Below, in pieces: positions 20,101-31,976 of a stretch of 64,000 nucleotides of DNA (positions are counted from its first letter, which is position 1; each line of letters opens with the position of its first letter). The notes beneath the pieces were generated by a model that worked only from the letters and a program-made list of their open reading frames with translations, searched no databases and was not told the DNA's origin. A program made the translations under genes and the position numbers. Source of the stretch: Canna indica (Eukaryota; Streptophyta; Magnoliopsida; Zingiberales; Cannaceae); contig CP136890.1 in the NCBI GenBank assembly GCA_034359265.1, forward strand, positions 37,759,001 to 37,823,000, in the 5' to 3' direction.

Positions 20101-21985
20101 GTCGAGGTAGAAGGGGCCCCAAAGGTGAACTAAAGTTCATGAAACATCTACACCATGGATCGGGAAGGAGAGGCCGATGCGGGAGAGGGTAAAGCGACAA
20201 GGGGAGCATCGAGGAGCAGAGAAGGCAAAGCAGTCGAAGAGGTAAGGGAGAGAGATTAGGTTGGAAAAGTGACAAAGAGGGGGGGGGGCTAACCCCAATT
20301 AACTCGGCAGAGGATGGGTTAGTCTCGGTGGCAGACCCAAGACCTGACTCATGGCAGGGGTTAATTAATTTTGGCACCCATACCAAAGGACACGTGCGGG
20401 ATGCAATGGCACTGTTATGCCTACATAGGGCCCGAGGTGCAAACGACTGTGGCAGGGAGGAGTTAAAGCGAATAGGGGAATCAGTAGCCGAAGCGTCACC
20501 AGAGCCACGTGGTAGTATGGAAAAGGAAAGCTCCTTCTCGGGGGTGACACTAGAGGCAGGATTTGCAGGCGATTCGAGACAATCACATAGCTCGAGATAT
20601 GAATCGATCGAGCGAAGTGGCGCCCACAGATCCGAATACTCCTCATCCGGGTACAGTTCCCCCTCTTCCAAGTCTAGATCCGTCATGTGCGAAGCATGTG
20701 AGATGGGGTGTCCGCTGGCTGCGTGAGTTGCAAGTGAGGTAGGCCGACCACGCTGCGGGGCGCCCCTCGGCGTCGGAATAGGGCGAAAACCACCCTATTG
20801 GGTGCGATTGTGCCGCCGACGGGTGACCTGCACCCACAGACCACAAGCAGGCACAGATGGCAAAACTTCCAAGAGACGATTAAGATTCAAATTTAGGCAA
20901 CCAGAGACATTCAAAGGAGAAGCTGATTTATTCATAAAAGCATTCGAGACTGAAGCCAGAATAGATTTCGAATTGTTCGAATCGGTCAGAAACTCAAAAA
21001 CATTCGACGGAAAAGAATTCGATTCGTCGGCGACGATTTAGAAGAACAATCCAATTCACGGTGGCCTACCCGGCCACAAGAGAAGCAAAGGGATGGTAAA
21101 TTCTCGTAAGAGATCGGCTGGAAAAACTCTTTCCCCATTTCCCCAATCCAAAGACCCTGTTTAAGGGGGCAGGCCAAATCAATCTCAACACATAGCCTAA
21201 CATATCGGCCGCGTTGAAAGTTAAAAGAACGAGGATCAATCGACAACACCTTACTCAACGAAGCACCAATCACTGAAACATAGTCGGAATGCCAAAATTC
21301 TAGCGGTAAACCCGAAAGCCGCACCCATATTTGTGTCGTAGAGAAGGATTCATGCCATGGACGAAATGAGGGATGTCATGGAGTCAATCGAAGGGAACAA
21401 CCCCTCAAAGAAAAAGGTCCTCTGGTGAGGACAGAATTCAAAGAAAAACCATCCCGAAATCTAAAAATAAAGTAATCCTCTTACAAATCAAGAACATAAA
21501 TAAAACCCATCGAATGTCATAAACGTTTTGCCAAATCGAGAACCACATATAAAGAAGGGGCTCGGCCAAAAAATTCCCTATAAGTCAATTTTCCCAATGT
21601 GCACTCCAAGATAGGATTTGTGCAGGGGTAAAATGAACAAAATCCGATGTATTTGCATGAATACTCTTCAAGGTAGGTTCGATATTACCTCAGGAACGGA
21701 AGGATCCTCCCGCAAGAGTTGTGCCCAGGAGATAGGGGCCTCGGCGAGGGAGGCCGAGAAGTAGATCGGGAAAGCACGGATCTGGAGGCCGCATGCTTCG
21801 CTAGGGAGGGAGGTTGCGAGATGGAATAACGCCACGGTTTGGCACCAGAGCGGGATCCATCCGGAGGCCGACCTCGATCCAGAGGGTGCTCACCAGACGA
21901 GGGGAATGAAAGGAGCAGACGAGAAGAACTCAGAGCGTCGCTACAGGGAGCACGATACATTTTCTTGTTAGACAAGGATTAGGCA
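20093..21985 (-). pseudogene. LINE A, ORF1 (nucleic-acid-binding protein) remnants
   Basis: 21685-21975 begins MSNKKMYRAPCSDALSSSRL and is Ser/Pro/Arg-rich, the expected N terminus. 20986-21324 reads RLSGLPLEFWHSDYVSVIGA, then GEMGKEFFQPISYENLP and the CCHC knuckle CFSCGRVGHRELDC, the DUF4283/zf-CCHC_4 arrangement of plant L1 ORF1. 20093-20686 is the C-terminal part. The three blocks are in different frames, so the gene is broken. The 5' end of LINE A is near 21985. Confidence 0.78.
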
Positions 21986-22129
21986 AGATTTGGCAGTTAT
22001 ATATAGATATGTCACACGCATAAACTACATACAATTATTTTATTCCACATTAATCAACACAACGATGATATGTCGTTTTGCAAGATTAGGTCAACCTTTT
22101 TGGCTTATTAATAAGAAAAGGATCAAATC

Positions 22130-24437
22130 TCTCTTTTTTTATCAAAATAAGAAGTTATATTAGAGCACGGTCGAAACCGACAGCAAAATAGTCGGACAAC
22201 AAAATGTCCTCCAGCTCTAGAGGCCTAATGGAGGACCAAACCATTCAGTCTTTACAGATACGACCCCTATTTGCTGCCCAATGGGCAGCTTTGTTACAGT
22301 CTCTATAGCAAAACAAAAAACCAAGACAGCTACATTCGAATCTTAAATTCTGAATATCCGAGATTATCGAGTCAATTTCCCACAGAATAGGAGATTCAGC
22401 GTTAATTGCTGAAATCAAAATTTGAGAATCTGATCCGACCACAAAGTCAGGAAGCGAATTCTGGATAGCAAACATAAGACACTCCTTGATAGCCAATGCT
22501 TCAAGGACCAAAACTGAGGCTTCAGTGAAGAATGCTAACCCTCCTCCAAGGCAAGACCCGGAAGATGATCGAATGATGAATCCCATACCTCCTGCACAAT
22601 TAGAAAGCGACACGTCACAGTTAAACTTCAGCAAATTCGGTGCTGGTGGAATCCATCTTCTAGGAAGGTTAGAGCTAATGCTATGGCCCTCAAATCGCGC
22701 AACTGATAACGGGGCACATGAAAAAGTCAGAATCTTGATCACAAGGGTAGAGGGGATAGGCTGCCTAGCCTCATGCATTAATAAATTCCTAGCGTGCCAG
22801 ATGTACCAACAGGTATTAGCCACATATTCTAAAAAGCTCGGACTCCCCTCTCGGGAAGTATACTGAGAAGTCAGCCAACCCCCAGAAATCCAATCCGATC
22901 GGTCAACAAAACTTAAGCCCGACTTGGCTGAAAGCAAACACTAGACAGATCAGGCAAAAGGGCACTCAAAGAAAATATGGGAGCAAGATTCTACCGAGGA
23001 GGAACACAAGGGGCAATTATTTACAACAGAGATACCTAAACGGTGAAGACGCTCAAAAGTGCGAAGTCTCAAGTGTAGAAGCTTCCAACAAAAAATTTTC
23101 ACCTTGGGGGTGAGCCTAAGACCCCATAATACCTTCCAAGAGGGGACCGATACCGAGTCCTGAAGGTCATGGTTTCTAAGAAACTTATAGACACTATTGG
23201 CGGTAACACTGCCCCCTACAGTACCCTTCCAAATATATTTATCATCACCGGGTAGCAAAGGCAACCGTATCCTAGAGATGGATTCCACAAGCACCGTGCC
23301 AAACAGCTCATCACAAGCATTCATGCTCCAACATTGATTACTTATGAGGCAAGAAACCATATGAGATTCCGAAATAAAATTGCAGTTAACAAAAGTTGGT
23401 TTGGTGAAAAGTCGGCATGTCAAAAACCCAATTATCATACAACACAGAACAAGAAGCCCCAGATGAAATTAAATTAAGGCAACCGGGATTCAACACATAA
23501 AATGCCGACTGAAATAACTTCCAACTCCAAGATGAGGCAGATCGCTGCTTAACCCCAAGCCTTAACCTAGGATACTTAACCGACACAAGATTAAACTAGG
23601 GAGAAGAGGATTGGTTCAAATATCCCAGAACCCTCTTGGCTTGGAGAGCCAAGCATTTATCAGACAAGTCAGCAATGCCAAGGCCCCCAAAAGCTTTTGG
23701 CTTAGTGACTATATTCCAGGCAAGAAGATGAATGGCTTTACCAGAAGGACCAGCCCAGAGGAATTTGCGAATGATCTTTTCAAGATTATCAATGAATTTT
23801 TGAGATAACCAGGAGACACTTAAGGAGTGTAGAGGAATCGCATTAGCACCGAGTTAACGAGAACAACACAACCAGTATGGGATAAGAAGTTCGCTTTCCA
23901 AGCACTCAACTTGGACTTCATTTGGTCAAGAATAAAATTTTGGGCATTGATGGGCGGTCTTCTAGGGGCCACCATGGTACCGAGGTACTTGAAAGGGAAA
24001 GCACCCACTTTCATGCTGAGAGAAGAGCAGATAAAGTTAATTTGCTCCCTAGTGGCAGCCCTAGGGAAGAAAATTTCTGATTTGTTAAAGTTAATAGATT
24101 GGCCAGAAAAGCTTTCATGGGTTTTAAAGACCTCCTTAATTGTATTCAAACTCTTCCGAGTAGCCCTAAAGGTTAAAAGAACGTCATCGACAAACATTAA
24201 ATGGCTTATCTTTACCTCGTTCTTAATCTTGAAGGGCTGCAGCTTTCCAAGATCAATGGCTTTCTCAAGCAAGCAAGACAAAGACTGGGCAATCAGTACA
24301 TAAATATAAGGGGAGAGCGGGTCACCCTGGCGAATACCCCTATGGGACGGAAAAAAGGCCAACAACTTATTATTAACGAGGCAAGAAAAACTGGCAGAGG
24401 AAATGCAATTATAGATCCACTGGGAAAATTTCTCAAA
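22130..24437 (-). pseudogene. LINE B, 3' segment (RT C-terminal half, zf-RVT, RNase H)
   Basis: Reading the minus strand from 24437: an RT part with [20 protein letters not shown] and [12 protein letters not shown]. The active site is FVDD instead of the usual YADD/FADD. Then [20 protein letters not shown], and a zf-RVT at 22950-23438 (DDKYIWKG ... NNCPLCSSSVESCSHIFFEC). An RNase H follows at 22245-22937 (FNCDVSLSNCAGGMGFIIRS, DSQILISAIN, CNKAAHWAANR). It ends in an A-run near 22133-22142 (minus strand). Frames change between blocks. The upstream half is at 33145-36900, on the far side of the gypsy insertion. About 70-90 residues around RT motif A are missing, so DNA was lost at the junction. 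Confidence 0.88.
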
Positions 24438-25031
24438 CCCTCCTGAGCCTGAAGGTACAGCCAACACAAGTGCAGATGACAAACATGCCTTGAGCCTTTG
24501 AAAGATCGCCTCGCATTTGTCATCCCTAACGAATCTAACCTTCTTCTGGGTCAACCGAGACAAAGGGGCTGTAATTCTGGACAAATTCTCCACAAACTTC
24601 CGGTAATAACCGGCCAACCCAAGAAAACTACGGACCTCGGTCACACTAGTCGGCCGCTTCCAGTTCTGAACCACTTTAATCTTGGCAGAATCTACCCTTA
24701 TTCCTTTCTTGGACACTACATGGCCCAAGAACCCTACACTTTCCAACCAAAATTCACACTTGGAAAATTTAGCAAACAAGCGGTGCTCTCTGAGGGTTTC
24801 CAAGACCATTCTTAGGTGCTTAGAGTGCTCTTCCTCACTCTTGGAGTAAACCAGAATGTCGTCAATGAAGACGATCACAAAGCTGTCCAGGTACTCCTTA
24901 AATACCTTGTTCATTAGGTCCATGAAGGCAGCAGGTGCATTGGTTAGGCCAAAGGACATCACTAGAAACTCATAGTGACCGTAGTGAGTCCTAAAGGCCG
25001 TCTTTGGCACATCGTAGTCCCGGATTCTCAA
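23820..25031 (-). pseudogene. Chimeric ORF: gypsy reverse transcriptase fused in frame to LINE reverse transcriptase
   Basis: 403 codons without a stop. The first about 200 residues are Ty3/gypsy [22 protein letters not shown], the active site FIDDILVYS, and [16 protein letters not shown]. At [12 protein letters not shown] (near 24437) the sequence switches to [33 protein letters not shown]. The two families have no natural fusion, so this marks a deletion junction between the gypsy element and LINE B that happens to preserve frame. A functional protein is unlikely, because the gypsy part lacks its RNase H and integrase and the LINE part lacks its N-terminal half. Confidence 0.85.
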
Positions 25032-25060
25032 TTGATGGTATCCGGACCTCAGATCTATCT

Positions 25061-25957
25061 TTAAAAACCAATGAGCCCCCTGCAGCTGGTCAACAAATCT
25101 TCTATCCTCGGCAGTGGGTAGCGATTCTTAATAGTCACCTTGTTCAGCTGCCTATAATCAATGCACATGCGCATCGACCCATCCTTTTTCTTCACGAAGA
25201 TAATCGGTGCACCCCAGGGTGACACACTCGGCCGGATGAATCCCAGGTCTAGCATTTCCTGCAATTGCATCTTTAGCTCTCTGAATTCGGTCGGTGCCAT
25301 CCTGTAAGGGGGCATAGAAATTGGTTTCACTCCGGGCTGCAGATCAATGCAAAAATCGACCTCCCTTTTGGGCGGCAACCCTGGAAATTCCTCGGGAAAC
25401 ACATCAGGGAATTCACAGACCACGGGGGTTCCGCTGACATGCTTTGCTTCACCCCCTTCCTCCTCGGCCATAGATACAAAGGCCAGGAAAGGTTGGCAGC
25501 CACCCCTAAGCAATTTGCGAGCCTTTATGGCTGAGATGACCCCTATCGGCTTGCTACCTCCCTCTCCTTGGAAGATGAATTGAGGTTGCTCAGGCTTATT
25601 AAACATCACTGCTTTGGCTCTACAGTCCAACATTGTGAAATGCTCTGCCAGCCAGTCCATGCCAAGGATGACGTCAAGCTCAAGAGTGGGTAGGAGTGTC
25701 AAATCCGCACTCAGCACATGGCCGCATATGAGCACTTCACACCCTTGATAAATTGAGATTGCTAAGATTGCATCGCCCGTAGGCGTTGATACCATTAATG
25801 GCCCATCAAGCATAGAGGGTGTCATTGGCAGATTTGTAGCAAATATGGCAGACACAAATGAGTGTGTGGCACTCGGATCAAATAATACATACACAGCAGA
25901 CGAACATACTAAAATAGTACCTGTCGCCACTGCTTTTGGAAGCCTCTGCCCCATCAC
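25061..25957 (-). pseudogene. Gypsy protease and start of reverse transcriptase
   Basis: 298 codons. The aspartic protease region normally has D-S-G-A-S/T; here it reads [14 protein letters not shown], so the Gly after Ser is not in place (DPSATHS). It is followed by [16 protein letters not shown], the second retropepsin-like motif. Then come the linker [20 protein letters not shown], the RT entry motif [20 protein letters not shown] and [18 protein letters not shown]. The frame breaks at about 25060, just before the part that continues as the chimeric ORF (25031 downward). A one-base change accounts for the break. Confidence 0.87.
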
Positions 25958-25959
25958 GG

Positions 25960-26663
25960 TTCATAGCATATACCTGCGCAGGCGGCCTCTCTAAATAACT
26001 GGTCTGCATCCCCTTATTCTGAGTCTGCCCTCTCGGTGCTACTGACCCTACTGATATAGGTGCTTTACCCCTTGACTGCTCAGGCTTCTGACCAATTCCC
26101 TCAGGGCAGTCCTTCTTGAAATGTCTGACTCAACCGCACTTGAAGCAAGCATTAGTGTGGTTAAGGCAGGACTCCCAATGCCTCTGACTGCAGCTGCCAC
26201 ACTGCGGCCACTCAGATCTCTGAGAACCACCTCCTGACACTGCCAGCCTCACTGACCCAGTCTCTGGGCCCCCATGGCCCCGATTGCCATTTTGCCCTCG
26301 GCTTTGTTGCTATTCTGCTGTGGGCATTTCCCCCTCGGAGTGCCAAGGTCGACTACCAGAACCCTGTGCCCAGAACTTCTTCTTAGCTAGCTCGTCGTTT
26401 CTCTCGAACGGCACCAAAGCTTCTTCCCGCAGGGCTTCATCCACTACCCGAGCCAGTGTAGATTCCTCGGTGTAATGAATAAGCCTGCCAATTTGTGGCC
26501 TCAATCCTGCCACGAACCTCTTGACCCTGGCGGTCTCAGTCGCCACTAGGGTGGGATGATACTTGGAGAGACGATTAAACTCCATCTCATACTCCGACAT
26601 TGTCATGCCACAAGACCTGCGCAGTGTCTCAAGATCCCGTCCCCGCTTATCACGAACACTCAT
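25960..26663 (-). pseudogene. Gypsy gag (partial) with CCHC knuckle
   Basis: 26310-26663 encodes a Retrotrans_gag core: TMSEYEMEFNRLSKYHP, then ETARVKRFVAGLRPQIGRLI. Around 26100-26200 a damaged CCHC knuckle is readable (CFKCG, a stop, then VRHFKKDCPEG). The N-terminal part of gag between 26664 and the primer site is not recognisable. Frameshifts and stops mean it is inactive. Confidence 0.8.
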
Positions 26664-27395
26664 TAATACATGAGATGCTCATGAATGCCAAAATCACTCG
26701 GCCCATGCCGGCCCCACAGAAAACAATACATTCATGCGACCCAATCCGGCCCAAACCTAGCAATCATACAAGTCGGTCGCTAGAATCTATCTAGCGAGCC
26801 TTCTACCCAGGCCCTCTCTGGTTGGGTATGGCCCACCCAACCAAATCCACTCGGGTCTAAAGTTAGTGTGGCTCCCCTTGGGTCTAACGTCAGCGTGGCT
26901 CACTCACGCAGTCTCAAGACCCAAAATCCACTCACCGAGTCGGGACCAACTTGCCAAGTCGGTACGCTTCTCGGCTCGGCCGTCGCTCATCCACAAGCAC
27001 AACCACAATCAATATCCATGCACAGTACACACAAGTATATAAAGAATATTTTCTACCGACAACCGGGGTACGCGTCTACGCGCCCCAACTCGACCCTTTC
27101 TTGGGTCTAACCTCTTGGCTCTATGTTTCATCACCCAATTTACTGCCACTCTCGCTCAGTGCAACATTGCGAGCCTCCAATACACTATCACAGAAAAGAA
27201 AAAGTTTCCTGTCACATAATAAATTTTTAACATAAGCTTTGAAAAGTTACTAACCGCATGGTGCGCTGAGTGCAGGAATGGTCGTCCAATCTCGTAGCAT
27301 AACTATACCGTATGTCGGCACGCTAGCATATGCCTCATACAGTACCTAACACTGAGTCATAGACAAGACCTAACCTAGTGCTTTGATACCAATTT
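26664..27395 (-). other. Gypsy leader and primer binding site region
   Basis: Between gag and the 5' LTR. The primer site TGGTATCAAAGC (27380-27391, minus strand) differs by one base from the initiator tRNA-Met site. The rest is non-coding or decayed gag start. Confidence 0.55.
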
Positions 27396-29490
27396 TGTAA
27401 CACCCCGACTGAGGGTAGTGTGACCGGCCAGGGCCCACATCTTGCCCTATAGCCTACTGTCTACACTGACATCAAGAAACCAAAAACATATCGACTGAAA
27501 GAAACTTAACATACTTTATAAAAAGTTTGCAAGTCACAATGTATAAGTTTTTCAAAACAAGAGGAAACATCAACGTTAAATCCAAATGATCAAATATCAA
27601 GTTTTACAATTCTTTTCAATTACAATCGTCAGTGCAGAAATAAAACCAACATAGCTAGGACTAGTCTAAGATTCATGGACACCGCTACGAGATATGGCAC
27701 CGCCTCTGCCCTCCAGCTGCACCATGTCGACACCAAGCTACTGCTCATGCTCTTCAAAAATAGAAATAAACTGTGAGTCCACTTGAGACTCAGTGAGTGG
27801 CTCAATTGAACCTCCACTTAAGCCTCAATCATGCATATGTATATATTACAAGGCAATAAAGGAATATACAACGAGGTAAGGTGTGTTTCAAATGCAACTA
27901 CCGACCCTCAACGGATCCATGAGTATCCATTGTACATGATAACCTGCTACCTTGGCTTATCACGCCTCTAGCATCCGGCCCTTGGGCCTACTCATAGCAA
28001 TATATATCTCGGCTACAGCCGTCCCTACCATATCATGTAGTATAATACTGGTCATCGGCCACATCATCTCAAGATGCAAGCAAACAATCCCGGGCCGTCG
28101 ACTAGGATGGCCACTAGTCTCCGGACACCGTCTGGGGGTAAGGATAGCTAGTCCCACCCAACTAGGGTCTGGCACCTAGCGGGCCCGCTGGCACACCTAT
28201 AGACCCAACTGGCCGAGCTGAGCGTTGGTCATTTCCGACCTCCTCGCTCCTCGGTGAGCCATCTCAAGCACATTACACATTCAATATCCTAGGGTTTCCA
28301 TATATATATATATATACCTCGGGCCTTTGCCCATATCTAGTCATGTCCGGCTACCGGGTCAACGATTCATGTTGCCCCTTTTAGTATATGTTCACCTGCA
28401 ATCTCTAAGTTTTCAAAAATATACAAACAGTCATAGAAGTGTTATCGTCTTATATCTATGTTTCCATAAATGTGTTATGAACATCTAGTGGCACCTTACA
28501 TGTTAACTAGCCTTCTATGTTGTCTTAGGTGAGAATTTCCATGAGTCAACCTTAGAATACCATCCAAGAACATTTAGGGCAGCATACATAATTTAAAAAA
28601 AAATGCTCAAATATTACATCATTTATCATATATAGCCATAATGCACATACCTAACAATTCTTATACTACCTTAGGAATATTAGCACAATAAGGAGCAACT
28701 ATCTAGCATGGCAAGGTAGTAATAAATTTAAATAACATGTATGAATTATAAAACATGGTAACATTGTCAACATCCAAGTTTAAAGATCAAACGCTAAGTA
28801 TGGTTACAATCTAGTATTTCTACAATTCAAATCAATTAAGCTACTTGGTAAGTTTAATGTTCTTCCTAAGTATTGTCATATCCCTATGTGTGATCCCTAA
28901 GATCATGAAATTTCCATCTAAGGCAAGTCTCTCCTCCTCTCCCCAACCTTGGTCGAACAATGAGCAAGGGAACCTTGCTCGGCCAAGGTCCTTGGATAGG
29001 GAAAGATGGAAGAGACTTTAGCTATACCTTGTCTCTTCAATTCCACATACTTCTTAAATACCAAGGATCAACTTACCCTTCCCCTCACCCTTGGCCGAAC
29101 CCTCTCCATGAATCTTAGGGTTCATTCGGCCATTTCAAGGGGCTTTAAAGGGGATATGCTTCATATTACGTGAGGAGTTCAAAGGACTACATCAAAACAG
29201 CAGTATAAGGGCATCTAAGGGCCTTCTCGCCGTCAGAGGAATCGGGAAAATTTTTTGCATGACCTTTCCCCTTTTCCCATGACTCGGCAGCCCCAGAAAT
29301 ACGTAGATCGGCGATTAAAACTGCGAGATCCGACAAGAAACATCATAAAACAGTTAGTACATATCGTTGAAATCATGGATCGTCGGGAAAAATCGCGAGA
29401 ACTCGACCTATCATCTAGGGTCGGCCACCCGCCTCCCCCAAACTGTTAAAGCCTTAACCACTCACCTAGATCGCCAAGAAATAAGGATAG

Positions 29491-30206
29491 TGTCACGGGC
29501 CAATTGTTTTGAGCGGAAGAACCCGTGCGGCACCCTTGCATCCCGTGCAAGGGATAAGCCTTAATCCCGAATCCGTCCCGAATTGGGCTTCCCGACTTAA
29601 CATCGCGGGGCATATGTTGGACCACGTGCCAACCTCGCGCTCCATGTCCGCGCCCCCAAAAGACCATGTTGGCCGAATGGTTTTTGAAGGCATAAAGCAA
29701 AAATAACATTACAGGACTATGGACGCAAGAAAACATAAAACCGGGTGTAGGACGAGCTCCGCAATTGTCTTGGGCGAAGAACGACATGTCGCATGCCCAT
29801 ATGGGCCACTCGTTCGTCTCCGCCCAAGGCAACCGCTTTGTTTGCCAACGCTCTCCTACATTATACATGAGACCCCTAACCCCCATGTGCCACCCCCAAG
29901 GTTCCTCAAAGCACGAGGAGCATGACAAAATTTGGGCCACCCGACGGGGTGATTTTCCGTGGCCACGGCCATGACGAAATGAACACAAGGTTTTCCGCTT
30001 AGCCGTGACGGATGAACCAAATGTCGAATGACCCCAACATGCATACAACTCGTACCACGGACCCATGGGGATTGCACAAGAGGTTTTACAAGTACGAACT
30101 AGAAATAAAGGCAAAATTACATGGACGCGAAAACATATTTACAAATATGTAGGGAACATTCCGTCATGATTCGTCGTCGCTCGGGCGCATCGAAAAGTCC
30201 CTAACA
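29491..30206 (-). repeat. 3' LTR of the non-autonomous element
   Basis: 716 bp, TG...CA, about 99.7% identical by eye to 31977-32692. Confidence 0.92.
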
Positions 30207-30469
30207 TCCTCCCCCACTTCAAGCTTCGACGTCCTCGTCGAACTCGCCTCGGCCGCACCGCCTTTCTGGCATAGGCTGCAATTGCTGAAGTGAATTCTTC
30301 ACAAGTAGTCGAAGGGAACACCGCCTGAGTAACGACATGCCGCAGTGGGGCCGCAACATGTCAAGTTTCACCGTGTGAAGTCCGCCACCAGGAAATGACT
30401 ACTTGGAACATCTTTGAGTTTCATCATCTCCTGTTGTTGCGAGAAAGGGCTTTGAGATTCCCAAACTCG

Positions 30470-30800
30470 TTGCTGGGCAATGAAAGTCCCAGACTTGTGG
30501 AGCAACCGAGTGATGTTGAACAACTTTCGCTTGAAGGGGCACCAGCGTCGTTGAGCAACGCTCGCTTGAATGGACACCGAGAAGTAGCTACTGTGTTCAC
30601 CAAGTCTCGATGTTGCTGGGCTATGAGGGTCCCAGACTTTGTGGGGCACACGAGCGTCGTTGAGCAACGCCCGCGTGAAGGAACCCGAGAAATGGTTACT
30701 CAATTCACCAAGTCCCGTTTTTGCTGGGCAATGAAAAGTCCCAGACTTAAGGAGCATACGAGCAACGCTCGTCTCAGATAACATCTGGGTGCCGTTGTGC
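30470..30800. repeat. Tandem array of about 120-bp units
   Basis: Three diverged units with the shared blocks TTGCTGGGCAATGA, GTCCCAGACTT, GAGCAACGCTCGC and CACCAAGTC. Confidence 0.7.
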
Positions 30801-30869
30801 AACACCCAAGTGGTGAGTAGTTCCGTGGCTGCACCACACTAGAGCCTTGCCTCCACCGCCGCTTTGAGC

Positions 30870-31035
30870 CGATCTCTGCTTGCTCACTCGCCCCCCGCAG
30901 GAGTCATGGTGCCCTCCTCCGAGCCCATCTCAACGAGCTTCAAGTCTTACGGATCACTGCTTGCTCACTCGCCCCCCGCAGAGGTCATGGCGCCCTCCAC
31001 CGAGCCCATCTCAACGAGCTTCAAGTCTTACGCTG
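30870..31035. repeat. Two-copy tandem repeat, about 87-bp period
   Basis: Both copies carry TGCTTGCTCACTCGCCCCCC and end AACGAGCTTCAAGTCTTACG. Confidence 0.85.
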
Positions 31036-31196
31036 CTCCTCGATCACGACTTGAGGGATTTTCTCCAACCAGGTCACAACGTCCGCGAACTCTCCGCACT
31101 AAGAGCATTGCTGCCACACCACAGCTGTTCTTCACTTGTGCTTGGTTCGGACGTTTCAATCTTGCGACTTAAGAGCCATCTGCTCTGCGCACAAAT

Positions 31197-31535
31197 CTTG
31201 CGTCTTAGAGGCCATCTGGCCATGCGCACCAACCTTGCGTCTTAAAGGGCATCTTGCCATGCGCACAAATCTTGCGTCTTAGAGGCCATCGGCCATGCGC
31301 ACCAACCTTGCGTCTTAAAGGACATCTTGCCATGCGCACAAATCTTGCGTCTTAGAGGCCATCGGCCATGCACACCAAACTTGCGTCTTAAAGGACATCT
31401 TGCCATGCGCACAGATCTTGCGTCTTAGAGGCCATCGGCCATGCGCACCAACCTTGCGTCTTAAAGGACATCTTGCCATGCGCACAAATCTTGCGTCTTA
31501 GAGGCCATCGGCCATGCGCACCAACCTTGCGACTC
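31197..31535. repeat. Tandem array, 73-bp unit, about 5 copies
   Basis: Unit starts recur at 31197, 31271, 31344, 31417 and 31490 (CTTGCGTCTTAGAGGCCATC). Each unit is itself two related halves (CTTGCGTCTTAgAG / CTTGCGTCTTAAAG). Confidence 0.9.
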
Positions 31536-31910
31536 ACAAGCCATCGGCTCTGCGCGGCGACTTAGGGGACAACGCCCTGCGCACAAACTTGGCGACTCAC
31601 GAGCCATCGGCTCTGCGCTGCGACTTAGGGGACAACGCCCTGCGCACAAACTTGGCGACTCACGAGCCATCGGCTCTGCGCTGCGACTTAGGGGACAACA
31701 CCCTGCGCACAAACTTGGCGACTCACAAGCCATCGGCTCTGCGCTGCGTCTTAGGGGACAACGCCCTGCGCACCATCCTTGGCGACTCACGAGCCATCGG
31801 CTCTGCGCTGCGTCTTAGGGGACAACGCCCTGCGCACCATCTTTGGCGACTCACGAGCCATCGGCTCTGCGCTGCGTCTTAGGGGACAACGCCCTGCGCA
31901 GCATCTTCGG
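31529..31910. repeat. Tandem array, about 63-bp unit, about 6 copies
   Basis: Units begin GCGACTCACGAGCCATCGG and contain CTTAGGGGACAACGCCCTGC. Starts lie near 31529, 31592, 31654, 31718 and onward. It is related to the 73-bp array through the shared GCGTCTTA/GCGACTTA and CATGCGCAC/CTGCGCAC motifs. Confidence 0.9.
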
Positions 31911-31976
31911 CATCTTATGAAATAGTCTGCTATGCGCACAATGTGCGTCTTACTAGAGATCTGCTCTGATACCAAC

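Noticed and set aside
31461..31790. Minus-strand ORF of 109 codons with repeated peptide
   Set aside because: Produced by the 63-bp tandem array (a multiple of three), not by a gene.
31197..31910. Possible CRISPR-like array
   Set aside because: Units are contiguous tandem repeats without unique spacers, inside an LTR element of a plant genome.
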